Shown piece by piece: positions 10,946 to 21,556 of a stretch of 64,000 nucleotides of DNA. This DNA comes from Skeletonema tropicum (lineage: Eukaryota > Bacillariophyta > Thalassiosirophyceae > Thalassiosirales > Thalassiosiraceae). Position numbers and translations under genes: made by a program. Below the pieces are notes generated by a model, which had not been told where the DNA came from, ran no database searches, and was given only the letters and a program-made list of their open reading frames with translations. Positions within the stretch are counted from its first letter, which is position 1, and every line of letters starts with the position of its first letter. The stretch is taken from assembly GCA_037178625.1 (NCBI GenBank), contig CM074137.1:806001-870000 (forward strand), written 5' to 3'.

Positions 10946-11190
10946 AAATCATCACTGACATCCTCGCTCTCTCGCACTTAATCCACTGCTCCCAATTCTC
11001 CAGATTTGACTGTCCACAAAATGAAGTGTAGACACATTTTTGTTACAACAATAATATGCCATAGAACCCGTCTGCTTCTGCTTCTCTCTTCCAACTGAGT
11101 ATACAAGTATAAGTATATGTACACCTTCGTAGTCCTTGTTCCCCTCTTTGTATACGTACACCTTCGTAGTCCTTGTTCCCCTCTCTTGAT

Positions 11191-14100
11191 CTAGACGCAA
11201 CTTGTGCAACATCCATCTTGGGATGCATTACAAACATCACACTCAGCTTTCGTCTCTTTCTTGTTGGGCCGGTTGCAGACTACAGCAGGGATACTTCCAG
11301 TAAGAGAATTACCATACAAATAGAGGTATCCTATAAACCATTAGGAATAGGAAAGAAGTGAAAATGCAAGGCATCAATGAAGATAGATGTAAGATGAGAT
11401 TTGATGAGATTCAGTCACTCTAACTCTACCAAATGTGGCAAAAAGGAAAACTTACCAAGGATTCGCAATTGGCCTAATTCTGACGGGATACTTCCAGTAA
11501 GATTGTTGTTCTGAAGCCGAAGGTTACCTGTAAACCACCATTAGGAGAGTGGTTCATCACAGCAAGATCAAGGCAAAGCAAAGCAAGATCAAGATGAGAT
11601 TCGTCGAGTCGAGAAAAAGAACAAGACGGTTGAACCTCTGACAAAAGTGCAAGTAGCACCCTTGCAACATTATATCTGTGACTGCTAAAAATATAAAGGA
11701 ACACTTACAGAGGTTTGTATTGCCCAACTCTGATGGAATACTTCCAACAAGAGAGTTATCATACAAATTAAGTGCAACTGTGTGTAGTTAAATAAAAGAA
11801 AGAAGTAGTTGCATCACAGTAAAGTACATGGAGATCAAGGCAAAGCAAAAAAAGGGTGAGATTGGTCAAGAGAAAGAACAAGACAGAGATAAACTTAACA
11901 AGGGCAAGTAGCACCCCAACCCAACAACATTATATCTGCCACTGCCAACAAGGAATACTTACTAAGGTTTGACAATTGACCTAATTCAGATGGGATACTT
12001 CCAGTAAGATTGTTATTAAGCAAATCAAGTTGCTCTGTAATTCATTTGGAAATGGTTGCATTGCAGAAAAGTGCATGGAGATCAAGATCAAGATCAAGAT
12101 CAAGATCAAGGCAAGGCAAGGAAAAGATGAGATTGGTCGAGAAAAAAAAAGCACGAGCAGTAAATGACACTCTATAGCTATAGCAAGCAATTTCAATTTG
12201 CCCAAAAGGGAATGCTTACCAAGGCTTGTCATTTGACCTAATTCAGATGGGATAGTTCCAACAAGATTGCTATGGTACAAACCCATTGCCACTGTAAACC
12301 ATTAGGAAAGTGGTTGTATTTGCATTGCAGCAAAGTGCAATGGCAATGGCAATGAAGATCAAGCAAAGGAGAAAAAGATGAGATTAGTCGAGAAAAAGAA
12401 TGAGACAATTCAGATTCAACAAGTACAAGCAGAAAGTGACACCTAGCAATCAATTGCAATGTACCAAAAGGATCCTTACCCATGCTCGTCAATTGACTTA
12501 ATTCTGACGGGAGATTTCCAGTAAGATTGTTACCATACAAATAGAGATACTCTATAACCATTAGGAGGGTGTTGCATTCCAGCAAAGTGCAGCAGTCAAG
12601 TTCAAAGTCAACGCAAGAAATAGATGAGATGGGACAAGAAAAAAGCAATCTCAATGTGGCAAAAAGGAACACTTACGAAGGCTTTTGAGTCCACCTATTT
12701 GTGTTGTGATACTTCCATCAAGATTGTTACCAATCAAATAGAGACCCTCTGTAAACCATTAGGAAATAAGTGAAGCAAAGTGCATCAATCAATATCAAGG
12801 CAAAGCAAGATGCACGAGGCAATTCAAATTCAACAATAACAAGTGCAAGTGACATACAAACAACCTTCTAATTTCTAACACATGGCTATGACAAATGACA
12901 CTCACCTAAAGCCCCTGTACTTGCATCACAAAACCGAACTCCATGCCATTCACATTCGTTTGCGCCTCCCAACCATCCATTGTTTTTATACCAACCATCA
13001 CCATTGGTGGCACAGTAAAAGTCTGCCATAATGTATCTCTGAATGATTTGGTCGTCATTGATGCCAGGTACAAGAGCTGGCATGATAGGATCTTCTGAGG
13101 TGATCCACTTAAACGCTTTTCCTTCACACGAACTTTCGTCGTCATTGTTGAATCCAAGGAGATTCTTGAATTTTGTCTCTCTGGTGAGAGATGGGGCACC
13201 ACTTGGACCTGTAGACTTACTTGGAACCAACGACGGGAAGTTTCTAGGACTAGGAGCAAATGAAGGGAGGACGCTTGGCTCAGAAGACTTGCTTGCACTT
13301 GGAACGAACGAAGGGAAACCGCTTGGCTCTGCGGACGTGCTTGGAGCCAATGAAGGGAGTCCGCTTGGCTTGAAGGATTTGCTTGGAGCAAATGAAGGGA
13401 TGCCACTCGGCTCTGCGGACTTGCTTGGAATCAATGAAGGGACGCCACTTGGCTCAGAAGACTTGCTTGCACTTGGAACGAATGAAGGGAAATCGCTTGG
13501 CTCCGCGGACGTGCTTGGACTTGGAGCCAATGAAGGGACGCCACTCGGCTTGAAGGATTTGCTTGGAGCCAATGAAGGGACACCACTTGGCTCCGCGGAC
13601 TTGCTTGGAATCAAAGATGGGACGCCACTTGGCTCTGCAGACTTGGTAGGATTGTCAGATGGCCGTGAAGATGGAATACTCGAAGGTTCTTTGGAAGGCT
13701 GGTGAGAGATGGAAGGGATCACTGTCATTGAGGTCGACGGAATGGCCGACGGCAGAAAAGAAGGTTCTGACGACAGTGACTTGGAAGATTTTGACGATAG
13801 TGCCTTGGAAGACTTTGACTTTGCCCCTTTTGAAGCTTTCTCCTTGTTTCCTGCGCCTTCGTTCGCAATGAATCCATATCCATTCATCTCGATCTTTTCC
13901 TCATGATGCTTACTCCCCCTCCACCTCCAGATACTAATACTAATTCCAGTTCCAGTGACAAGCAATGTCAACGCTATGGCAGCTCTCACGTACTTCGACT
14001 TTGAATTCCAGTTCCAACGCCCATGCCTATGGTGGAGAAGTGGATTTCCTGCAGTTGCCCTTGCATTGGATGAACTATCATCACTTTGAAAGTCTGCCTC

Positions 14101-14292
14101 AAGCTCAAGATCTACAGCTATTACATCCACACTGGAGAGCTTGGACTTGATGTCTTGGTCTTGGTCAATGTTGTCATGAGCAACAATCTCAACTCCTTCA
14201 TCCAGCATTGCAAGGGAGGAGCGCTCACTTGTATTACTTGTGTTTGTATTCATATTTGACTTGATAGACTTCGTTGTCTTTGAAGAAGACAT
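11191..14292 (-). CDS. LRR receptor-like membrane protein with one-repeat exons
   Basis: Eight exons: 14292-12906, 12748-12677, 12551-12480, 12291-12220, 12034-11963, 11777-11709, 11527-11456 and 11330-11191. Exon 1 encodes a cytoplasmic N-terminus, one membrane helix (ALTLLVTGTGISISIW, about residues 109-128), a long extracellular stalk of repeated PSGVPSLxPSKSAE units, and a capping segment with paired Cys (ADFYCATNGDGWYKNNGW, GGANECEWHGVRFC). Exons 2-7 each encode exactly one 24-residue plant-type LRR (exon 6 has 23), such as NNNLTGSIPSELGQL. All six have phase 1 at both ends, so whole repeats can be added or lost without breaking frame. Exon 8 closes with one more repeat and a Cys-rich cap ending CCTSCV. 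Introns carry donors GTAAGT/GTGAGT and resemble one another. A surface sensor or adhesin role is inferred; there is no kinase domain. Confidence 0.9.
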
Positions 14293-14810
14293 GTGCACAG
14301 CCGAAGCGCAGGTGGGGTTGTACGGAGGAGATGTTATGTAACAGAGTGAGAGAAGTTAGTACATACACATGCAAAGCTTCATTGCTGCAAATCTCAACTC
14401 TTCACATCGAGCCGGTGAGCTGTATATATCTATATAGCATGTATAGAGATGTAGCGCTATATTTTTACACACAACATATTGCACAGTCCAGACACTTACC
14501 GACCTTCGAATGAGATGATGTTGTCGTCTATTATATTGTTGCCTGTAAAAGTGAAGATGGTCATGAGGAACAGTTTCATATCAGTATCAGTATAGCACAG
14601 CGGGGATTGATGAAATGAATGTAAAGCTAAAAGTAAAAGATTACAATTACACGGCGAGGATGCAAATCATGAAAAGGCAGAGATATCCACTGGCAGATGG
14701 CAGTAACAGTAAGGTTAATGAGTGTGAGTGTGTGATTTGACGCGGAGTTGATGGATTTGATATTTGTAGTAGAGGTAGAGGCGTATAACAGTAGGCGTAG
14801 AGTGTTGACG
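14293..14810. other. Intergenic upstream of the LRR gene
   Basis: Probable promoter side of the LRR gene. Short frames only; no motif that I can defend. Confidence 0.35.
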
Positions 14811-15170
14811 TTGAGAGGCCAGAATCGGAGGAAGCTTCTAGTGGCCCATTATACTTGGCGATACGCACACGGATTGCGCATGTATGTTTATGTTGAAGCG
14901 AAGCTGTGGCAGCTGATCTGATCTGAGAGGTCCAATTGAGCTGTCCCGCAGCTCAACATTGAACCATATCACATCTCTCGTTGTCAATAAACGCATGAGC
15001 CGCTTCTAGCTTCTAGTGGCACATTATACTTGGCGGTGATACTGATACTTGATACTGATACTATAAAAGCTCATTTGCACTGCGCAGACGAATTGTGTAT
15101 GTTGAAGTGATGCTGCGGCAGCTGATGCTGATCTGATCTGATCTGAGAGGTCCCGGTCCCTCAGGACTTC
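14811..15170 (-). repeat. Satellite-like repeat, cluster B, inverted
   Basis: Two units of the same family as cluster A but on the opposite strand: the core reads CTAGTGGCCCATTATACTTGG at about 14838 and, with one change, near 15013 (174 bp apart). CTGATCTGATCTGAGAGGTCC follows each. It lies on the other side of the LRR gene from cluster A. Confidence 0.8.
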
Positions 15171-16319
15171 TATGCCTATGCTGGGAAGACACGAGCACGA
15201 GGGAGTGGAACGGTAACGGTAATGCACAAATGCAAAGATAACTCACCTAAATGCGACAATCGACGTTGCAGTAAGGAAGAGGAAGAGTGCGTGCTTGCTG
15301 TCTGTAAGTATCTCTTATTACTTTTTATGCGGAGCAAGCCTCCAGCTGCGCAGGCAAAAAGCAAAAGCCCGCTCAAAATTGTTCTCTCTTTCCAGCAGAG
15401 AAGAAAAGTACTGCATTTGAATCCATCCAATTTCAATTTAAACATTCGTGTGTGCGAAATCGAAAGAGTCGCCCGCTCTTGCGTTTTGTTACGCGAAGAG
15501 GACAAAACATATTGGTGAAGTAGTACTGAGTAAAGTGACCACATAATAAGTACTCCATGAGTTCAGCTTGGTAAAACCGGCCAAGCGACATTTTCAAGAC
15601 AACCTGACTTCAATACGGTATCGAAAATGTCCATGGGTTGCTGTGAGTCTTTGTCTGACTTGTGCTAAGTAGATAAGTAGATAGATAGATTATTTTAGTT
15701 TTAGTCACTACTCTCTAGACACCGGTGTCAGTAGAGAAAGAAAAATTTAAACCTGGACCTGGAGGGGCTCGAGTATGTAAGTAAGTGCATTAGTAAGTAC
15801 ATATCATCTCGCAGTTCGTAAATACCTCTAGTGGTAAGGTACATATAACATCCACCATCACCATCAAACATCAACCCATGGCACAAAGTGCCAAACCTAC
15901 CGAGCGAGGACGGTAGAGGAACTACGACGGTATTTCATTGACATTGACAACCCCATCAATCGTCATTATTCGTCAAAGTCAAAAGTCCGCCACTAAGTGC
16001 TTTCGAATTTCCGAAACTAATAGATCCACCAATATATCATCCCATCGACGCTACGGCAACATCCGGCACGACAGTATCCACTCCTACGCATCGTTGCTAC
16101 GGCTTTCGATGAACTACAATCGCCACAGACGCTTCACATATCGATAAATCATCGAGGGCCGACGGAAATCCGCCACAAAACACCGCTTAATTTGAAACCA
16201 TAACGTCCATGAGTGGCGAGATCCCCCAACTATAGCTAAGTGAAAACGAGCATATTAATACTCTTCCACTAAAGATCACTGTCTAACACACGACAAACAA
16301 TTCGGAAGAAAGAAGAAAG
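15171..16319. other. Intergenic with duplicated scraps
   Basis: No gene supported. About 15670-15722 copies the sequence around the sulfotransferase stop codon (2612-2655), including TTACTACTCTCTAGACAC in slightly altered form. TTTTGTTACGCGAAGAGGAC at about 15484 is repeated near 17357, thus bracketing cluster C. Confidence 0.5.
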
Positions 16320-17345
16320 TGGTGCTGCTGGCAAGCCCACACTGGACCCTTCGTATCAGCTACGGTTCTGTAGCATCGCTTCTACGGAAGCTAAACGTCT
16401 GAGCAGTGCTGATCAGCTTTGATTACATCACCGCCGACTATAATGGGCCACTAGAAGCGGCTCATGCGCATATTGACACGATAGAGGTACGATTCGGTAG
16501 AATGTAGTGCTGCCGATTAGCCCACACTGGACCTCTCGTATGAGCTACGAGTCTGTAGCATCGCTTCTACGGATGCCAAACGTCTGAGCAGTGCTGATGA
16601 GCTTTGATTACATCACCGCCGACTATAAAGGGCCACTAGAAGCGGCTCATGCGCATATTGACGACGCGGTAGAATGTGGTGCTGCTGGCCAGCCCCAGCC
16701 CCACAGGACCTCTCGTATGAGCTACGAGTCTATAGCATCGCTTCTACGGATGCCAAACGTCTGAGCAGTGCTGATGAGCTTGTATAACATCACCGCCGAC
16801 TATAATGGGCCACTAGAAGTAGAAGTAGAAGCGGCTCATGCGCATATTGACGACGAAAGGTACGATTCGGTAGAATGTGGTGCTGCTGGCCAGCCCCAGC
16901 CCACACAGGACCTCTCGTATCAGTTACGAGTTTGTAGCATCGCTTCTACGGATGCCAAACGTCTGAGCAGTGCTGATGAGCTTGTAAAACATCACCGCCG
17001 ACTATAATGGGCCACTAGAGAAGCGGCTCATGCGCATATGACGACGATAGGTACGATTCGGTAGAATGTGGTGCTGCCGGCAAGCCCACACTGGACCTCT
17101 CGTACTTATCAGCTACGAGTCTGTAGCATCACTTCTACGGATGTCAAACGTCTGAGCAGTGTTGATGTGCTTGTCGTACAACATTACCGCCGACTATAAT
17201 GGGCCACTAGAGAAGTGGCTCATGCGCATATTGACGACGATAGGTACGATTCGGTAGAATGTGGTGCCCACACGGGACCTTTCGTATCAGCTTTGAGTCT
17301 GTAACATCGCTTCACCGGATGCCAAACGTCTGAGCAGTGCTAATG
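16320..17345 (+). repeat. Satellite-like tandem repeat, cluster C (five to six well-conserved units)
   Basis: The core GGGCCACTAGA occurs at 16445, 16630, 16807, 17009 and 17201, spacings 185, 177, 202 and 192 bp. Each unit contains ACGTCTGAGCAGTGCTGATG, ACATCACCGCCGACTATAA, GCGGCTCATGCGCATATTGA and GTAGCATCGCTTCTACGG. Units differ mostly by short indels, so this array is younger than cluster A. Same strand as cluster A, opposite to B. Confidence 0.9.
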
Positions 17346-17803
17346 TTCTTGTATCTTTTTGTTACGCGAAGAGGACAGAGGACACATTTATGTAGTTTTG
17401 CTAGTGCATAGTGTATATATTGTAAGTATTATACCTTTGGGAATGGCGTTGAGGTTATCCCTGAATGAAACGTGCCTATCATGCCAAGCTTTAACTCGAA
17501 ATTGGACCACTTGATGGAACCCTGCCACAAAAACTGCGCTCACATATTGCTTTATGACTGTTGTGTACTTCTATGATGTATGTATTTTATATGCCATTGA
17601 GAGGTAACATCAAAGGAAGTCGGCATTAATGTTGGAAGACATGAAACAGAGCTCGACAACAGAATCAAAATCAGGTTGCGCCAATACGGAAGCATTACTA
17701 ACTACAAAGGAGATAAATAAAAGATAAAAGACGATAACGATAGCGATAGATACAGATAGATAACACGACGATGCCCAGATAGAATCGATTACCTCAAAAT
17801 AGG
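17346..17803. other. Intergenic, no gene seen
   Basis: Follows the satellite cluster and precedes the stop codon of the flavoprotein gene. AT-rich near the right end with repeated GATAGA. Confidence 0.35.
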
Positions 17804-19423
17804 TTATTTTTCAGACAAGAAGCTATTGGCTGCATTTCCAGCATTGACACCGCTTTCTAGTGCCCCATTGAATGTTGCTGTTGCCATGTGATCTCCTGCT
17901 ACAAACACACCATCAGGCATCGCCAACCCCTGGAAAGTAGTGCAATCTCTCCCTCCGTGTACATTCGCACATCCTTCCTCGTTGAATTGAGTAGGCTGAG
18001 CGTTGGAAATGAGATAGAAGCCCTTCGTTACCCATTTTGATTCATCGACAATATCAGAGGAAAAGTCAGGAAACCACGTTGAGAGCTGTTTGCGAACCGC
18101 TATATCGAGTGATGCTTGATTGCCATCATGTTCAGCAATTGCATTTTCTAATAGTGACACGCAACACAACTCGTATCCATCTGGAGCGTAGGACCTGTGA
18201 ACGATTGACGGAAAACAGATATTATTGACTGGGAACTCCTTTGTATTTCGACGTTCTTGTCCTTCTCCATTGAGTAGTAGTATTGGTTCCTCCAACGGTG
18301 CAGGAGATTGAAATGCGTAGTAGATGCATCCCACTGAGCGTTGCGAAAGTTTGGGAAGTGACTTGAGGCTGTCCAATTCTGGAATGTCTTGCAAAAAATT
18401 CCTCGCGACATTATACTCGGTTGCAACAACCACACTTTTTGCACTGATGTGTTGTTGCTCGTCTCGTTCCCTATTGTCCACAATGACAGAAAACATCTCA
18501 TTTTTCTCACTTGTATCTGCATGCAGTCGTTGCTTCTGTTGTTGTATTGAAAGCACTCTCGAATGAAGACAGATTTCCACGCCAAGATCTTGTACCTGTT
18601 GCCCCAGTTGATCGGAAACACTCTGCATCCCACCTATTGGTAACGCTGCACTCCCAACAGTGAACATCTTCATTACAAAGTAAAACATCTTTGAACTCTG
18701 CTTTGATAGAGGTGTTAAGTATATTCCCTCCAAGAATGGAGCAAAAAAGGAGGAAATGAATTCTTCGGAAAAATTGTATGATCTTAGACACGACAAGGTG
18801 TCCGTTTCTCTTTCATCTTCAAATAATGATTGTATATCTTTGGTAATTACAGTATAAAAGAGCGGTAGAAGATTTGCCTTGTCACGTAATGATCCCACTG
18901 GTGATGTAATTGCCTTGATGATATCTCTCCTTCTTCGTAATGGATCCGACACAGCCGCAAGCTTCTCCCTATTTCGTAATTTGACTCTCGCTCCCGGTAA
19001 GAATTTATTGAGGCCCAATGCATCATAATCGAGCATTTCTTGTGATTGAGGATATGCCTCAATAAAAACGGCAAATCCACGGTCGAGTATAAATCCATCA
19101 TCGGTAACATCTGATCGAACACGCCCTCCTAAGGATGGTTCTGACTCGAGTAATAAAATCTTTTTGGAATTATTTGTTTGCTGTTGCTTTGCGACAGTGA
19201 TTGCCGTTGCCATTCCGCCGATGCCGCCTCCAACAACTACAAGGTCATATATTTGATCATTTTCTGACGAGGACGGCGTTGCTGCTGTACTAAAACATGT
19301 TGTTGCTGCTGCTTTGCCGGAATGCAGCCTCTTGCGATGTGGTGAAGTGAAGGAAGAGGCTAGCAAGAGATGACATGTCAGAGAGTAGGCGAAGAGGAGC
19401 CGACTTCGACATGAAATTGCCAT
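17804..19423 (-). CDS. FAD-dependent amine-oxidase/phytoene-desaturase-like oxidoreductase, probably plastid
   Basis: 539 residues from ATG 19423. The N-terminus (MAISCRSRLLFAYSLTCHLL, then ASSFTSP) looks like a signal peptide with an ASAFAP-like cleavage site and a Ser/Thr transit region. The FAD dinucleotide fold follows: YDLVVVGGGIGGMATAITVA (59-78) and the acidic strand end LLLESEPSLGGRVRSD. The C-terminal FAD contact is GVFVAGDHMATATFNGALES. This pattern belongs to the amine oxidase/carotenoid desaturase/protoporphyrinogen oxidase superfamily. The overall form resembles the uncharacterised plastid 'amino_oxidase' group rather than classic PDS or ZDS, so I would not assign a carotenoid step. 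No intron. Neighbour on the upstream side is a MITE inserted about 60 bp from the start codon. Confidence 0.8.
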   Translation of the reverse strand: MAISCRSRLLFAYSLTCHLLLASSFTSPHRKRLHSGKAAATTCFSTAATPSSSENDQIYDLVVVGGGIGGMATAITVAKQQQTNNSKKILLLESEPSLGGRVRSDVTDDGFILDRGFAVFIEAYPQSQEMLDYDALGLNKFLPGARVKLRNREKLAAVSDPLRRRRDIIKAITSPVGSLRDKANLLPLFYTVITKDIQSLFEDERETDTLSCLRSYNFSEEFISSFFAPFLEGIYLTPLSKQSSKMFYFVMKMFTVGSAALPIGGMQSVSDQLGQQVQDLGVEICLHSRVLSIQQQKQRLHADTSEKNEMFSVIVDNRERDEQQHISAKSVVVATEYNVARNFLQDIPELDSLKSLPKLSQRSVGCIYYAFQSPAPLEEPILLLNGEGQERRNTKEFPVNNICFPSIVHRSYAPDGYELCCVSLLENAIAEHDGNQASLDIAVRKQLSTWFPDFSSDIVDESKWVTKGFYLISNAQPTQFNEEGCANVHGGRDCTTFQGLAMPDGVFVAGDHMATATFNGALESGVNAGNAANSFLSEK

Positions 19424-19482
19424 AATGTTAATCTACGTAAGATATTGCCCTCGAAGAGTAAAGCAACAGAGGTGTGCGATTG

Positions 19483-20056
19483 GCATGGAGTGCGGTCTGC
19501 CCCAACTTTTTAGGAGCGGTCTGCCCCAACTTTTTACAGCAACAAAAAACGTAGGAATTAGTACTAATATTGGGCCGAAGAGATGAGACAAATCTTCTGT
19601 CTTCTCAGTACCGCATTCTCAAAGAAGTACCTACCCGCCCTCCAAACTCCAAAATGAAAAATAATATTACCATACTGATGAAAAATATTACTCCTGTTTA
19701 TGTACCTACACTCATACTCACTTTGACAAAGACCATGTCGCACGCCTGCGTAGCCGGGAGAAATAACTCGGTCGAACTCAAAGCAAGCGTACGTGTCGTA
19801 GAGTCCAATTGAGGCAACAAGAATTCCTCTCTTCGTGTAGCGTGCGTAATGCGATAGGAGTACTTATACTTATGATTTTGAGAGCCTTATCCAAGGTGTT
19901 TTGTGAGTGCGTTTGTGGTGAGAACCATGTGGTACTGAGAAGACAGAAGATTTGTCTCATCTCTTCGGCCCAATATTAGTACTAATTCCTACGTATTTTG
20001 TTGCTTAAAAAGTTGGGGCAGACCGCTCCAAAAAGTTGGCAGACCGCACTCCATGC
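19483..20056. mobile_element. Mutator-like MITE with ~125-bp TIRs and 10-bp target duplication
   Basis: 574-bp element. Both ends begin GCATGGAGTGCGGTCTGCC (on opposite strands), and the inverted similarity continues for about 125 bp, through GTAGGAATTAGTACTAATAT and AAATCTTCTGTCTTCTCAG, with a few short indels. Each TIR contains an internal tandem of GCGGTCTGCCCCAACTTTTT-like units. The element is flanked by TGTGCGATTG at 19473-19482 and 20057-20066. Long TIRs with a 9-11 bp duplication are the signature of Mutator-like elements. There is no transposase frame, so it is non-autonomous. It sits 60 bp upstream of the flavoprotein start codon and could affect its promoter. Confidence 0.9.
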
Positions 20057-20066
20057 TGTGCGATTG

Positions 20067-20540
20067 TGATGGAGTTGTGTGCAAGTTTGTGCAGTGTGCG
20101 CGCGCAGCAACATGCCGTCAGTTCATTTTTTGGCTCTTTTGGGCTGAGGCTGACGTATTCAAGATTCAGTAAATGTCGTTCCGAAGATACCGGAAAGTTT
20201 CGCCAGTGCATTAGGGCGGTCATTTCCCTTCCGTCTAAGTGATTCAAATATTCTTTGTTGCTTATTTACCCTTGCATTGTTCGACTGCAAGTCGCAGCTC
20301 TAGAGAGTCATTCCGAAAAATCAATGAAAGACAGCCTTACGAGGATCCTCTTGGCAATTGCAAGCGTTGCAATCATTGTCCGCGGGGTTGAGCCTAGTTG
20401 AGGCTACAAATTCACTCCCGCTTTTCCATCAAAAGGGAAATGACATGACTCCAGAGGAACATTGTCCTAATCAAGGAAGCACTACTTTCCCTCCAGAGGA
20501 CGGCTGCTATCCTTGAGGCGGAAGGAATCCTAGCGGCTAA
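20067..20540. other. Intergenic
   Basis: No gene recognised; possible 5' portion of the cysteine-rich frame that follows, but no start or splice site can be defended. Confidence 0.3.
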
Positions 20541-20729
20541 CCAAAATGTTGTTACAAGCAGCAGCGAGGGGTCGGCAGTTGTCCCAAAAACAAACGTCCT
20601 AAGTGCGAGAACGAGATGGTCGATGCTCCATCTTATTGCGCTGACTTGAGGCCTAATTTCGATTGCTACGTTGGTGGGTGGCCTCAATGCTGTGTAATTG
20701 ATGGAACAGAGTGTCCGTCTTATGTTTAA
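20541..20729 (+). CDS. Cysteine-rich secreted-type fragment, 5' end not found
   Basis: Open frame of 62 residues between two stops, with eight closely spaced Cys: PKCCYKQQRGVGSCP, then KCENEMVDAPSYC and FDCYVGGWPQCCVIDGTECP. Spacing suggests a small disulphide-rich extracellular domain. There is no ATG in frame, so this is either a terminal exon or a relic. The Kazal frame 417 bp downstream on the same strand could belong to the same gene, but the reading frames differ and I found no convincing splice sites joining them. Confidence 0.35.
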   Translation, partial: PKCCYKQQRGVGSCPKNKRPKCENEMVDAPSYCADLRPNFDCYVGGWPQCCVIDGTECPSYV

Positions 20730-21145
20730 CGCTATGTACCAGAGGACAAAATTTGACAAAATTTTGAATTTTGTCAAGTACCCAGCAGAACTTCGCTTGT
20801 AGTAGCCCAATTTTAATGATTCCAAGAGCAGTATTATTCTCAGCAGGGTAGTAGTGAATAGTCTGCCTAATATTATGCTGTGATTCCATTGCCAGCAGCC
20901 GCTATAAAGGGTATTGCTGTCTCACGGTGTGTCGGCATCTACGTGAAAATCGCTAGTAAAAAACCATGGGCTACCTATGGTTGGTACGTAGGAAACTTGT
21001 AAAAGCACCTTTTAGTACATATGCGTGAAGATACTCGGAAACTACATGAAATTTGTAGTTCAATGGTGTTTTGACCTCGGGTTATAGCCTTTTGCATCAA
21101 TGAACACTATCACACCAAAGTTTGCTACTCTTAGTTCCCTAGTAA

Positions 21146-21424
21146 ATATGCAGATATGGCCAATTTTGGTGCATTCTAAAACCTCCTTACGACGCAAATC
21201 ACGACTCAGACCCTTCCTGTGGATCAGATAGCTTTTGCCCGATTCCGATAGGAGTCTGCAAGAACAACGCCATTCTCGTTGGCACATGTGAGAAGAAGTC
21301 ACAAAAAGATTGCTCCGATGAGAAATATCGGCCCATTTGTGGTTGTGACGTTCGGACCTATGACAACCAATGTCATGCTGAAGTTGCTGGTGTGAATATT
21401 CGGAGACATGGAGCGTGCAAGTGA
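21146..21424 (+). CDS. Kazal-type serine protease inhibitor domain, 5' end not found
   Basis: An open frame of 92 residues ends in a good Kazal domain: EKYRPICGCDVRTYDNQCHA followed by EVAGVNIRRHGAC and the stop. The core C-G-C-D-x-x-T-Y-x-N-x-C is intact and a preceding Cys-rich segment (SFCPIPIGVCKNN, GTCEKKSQKDC) supplies the remaining cysteines. Kazal domains inhibit secreted serine proteases by presenting a loop before the second cysteine. No ATG or signal peptide is in frame; TAA lies just upstream, so upstream exons are missing or lost. Non-coding sequence just before it is similar to 4.5-4.75 kb, hinting at an old duplication. Confidence 0.55.
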   Translation: MCRYGQFWCILKPPYDANHDSDPSCGSDSFCPIPIGVCKNNAILVGTCEKKSQKDCSDEKYRPICGCDVRTYDNQCHAEVAGVNIRRHGACK

Positions 21425-21556
21425 CAAAGGAATGGAACGAGTTGCATTGATCGAATAAGTAGACTAAAGATTAAGAATGATTGACACCTCGAATAGCCTC
21501 ACTCTCCTAGAATGATAAACTTATCTTCGAAACGACTTTAGAAGTACCTTCATCAC

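Noticed and set aside
13043..13705. 220-residue plus-strand frame with LGANEGxPLGS repeats
   Set aside because: It is the reverse shadow of the PSGVPSLxPS stalk of the LRR protein, whose exon frame and membrane helix are convincing.
15176..15544. Protein-coding gene on either strand
   Set aside because: Overlapping opposing frames of similar length, no motif, no good start or splice signals.
16320..17345. Box C/D snoRNA array in the tandem repeats (TGATGAG and CTGA words)
   Set aside because: The C- and D-like words are in the wrong order and distance, and neither is kept in all units.
9770..17345. CRISPR array
   Set aside because: Unit length, diverged repeats, no unique spacers and a eukaryotic setting all exclude it.
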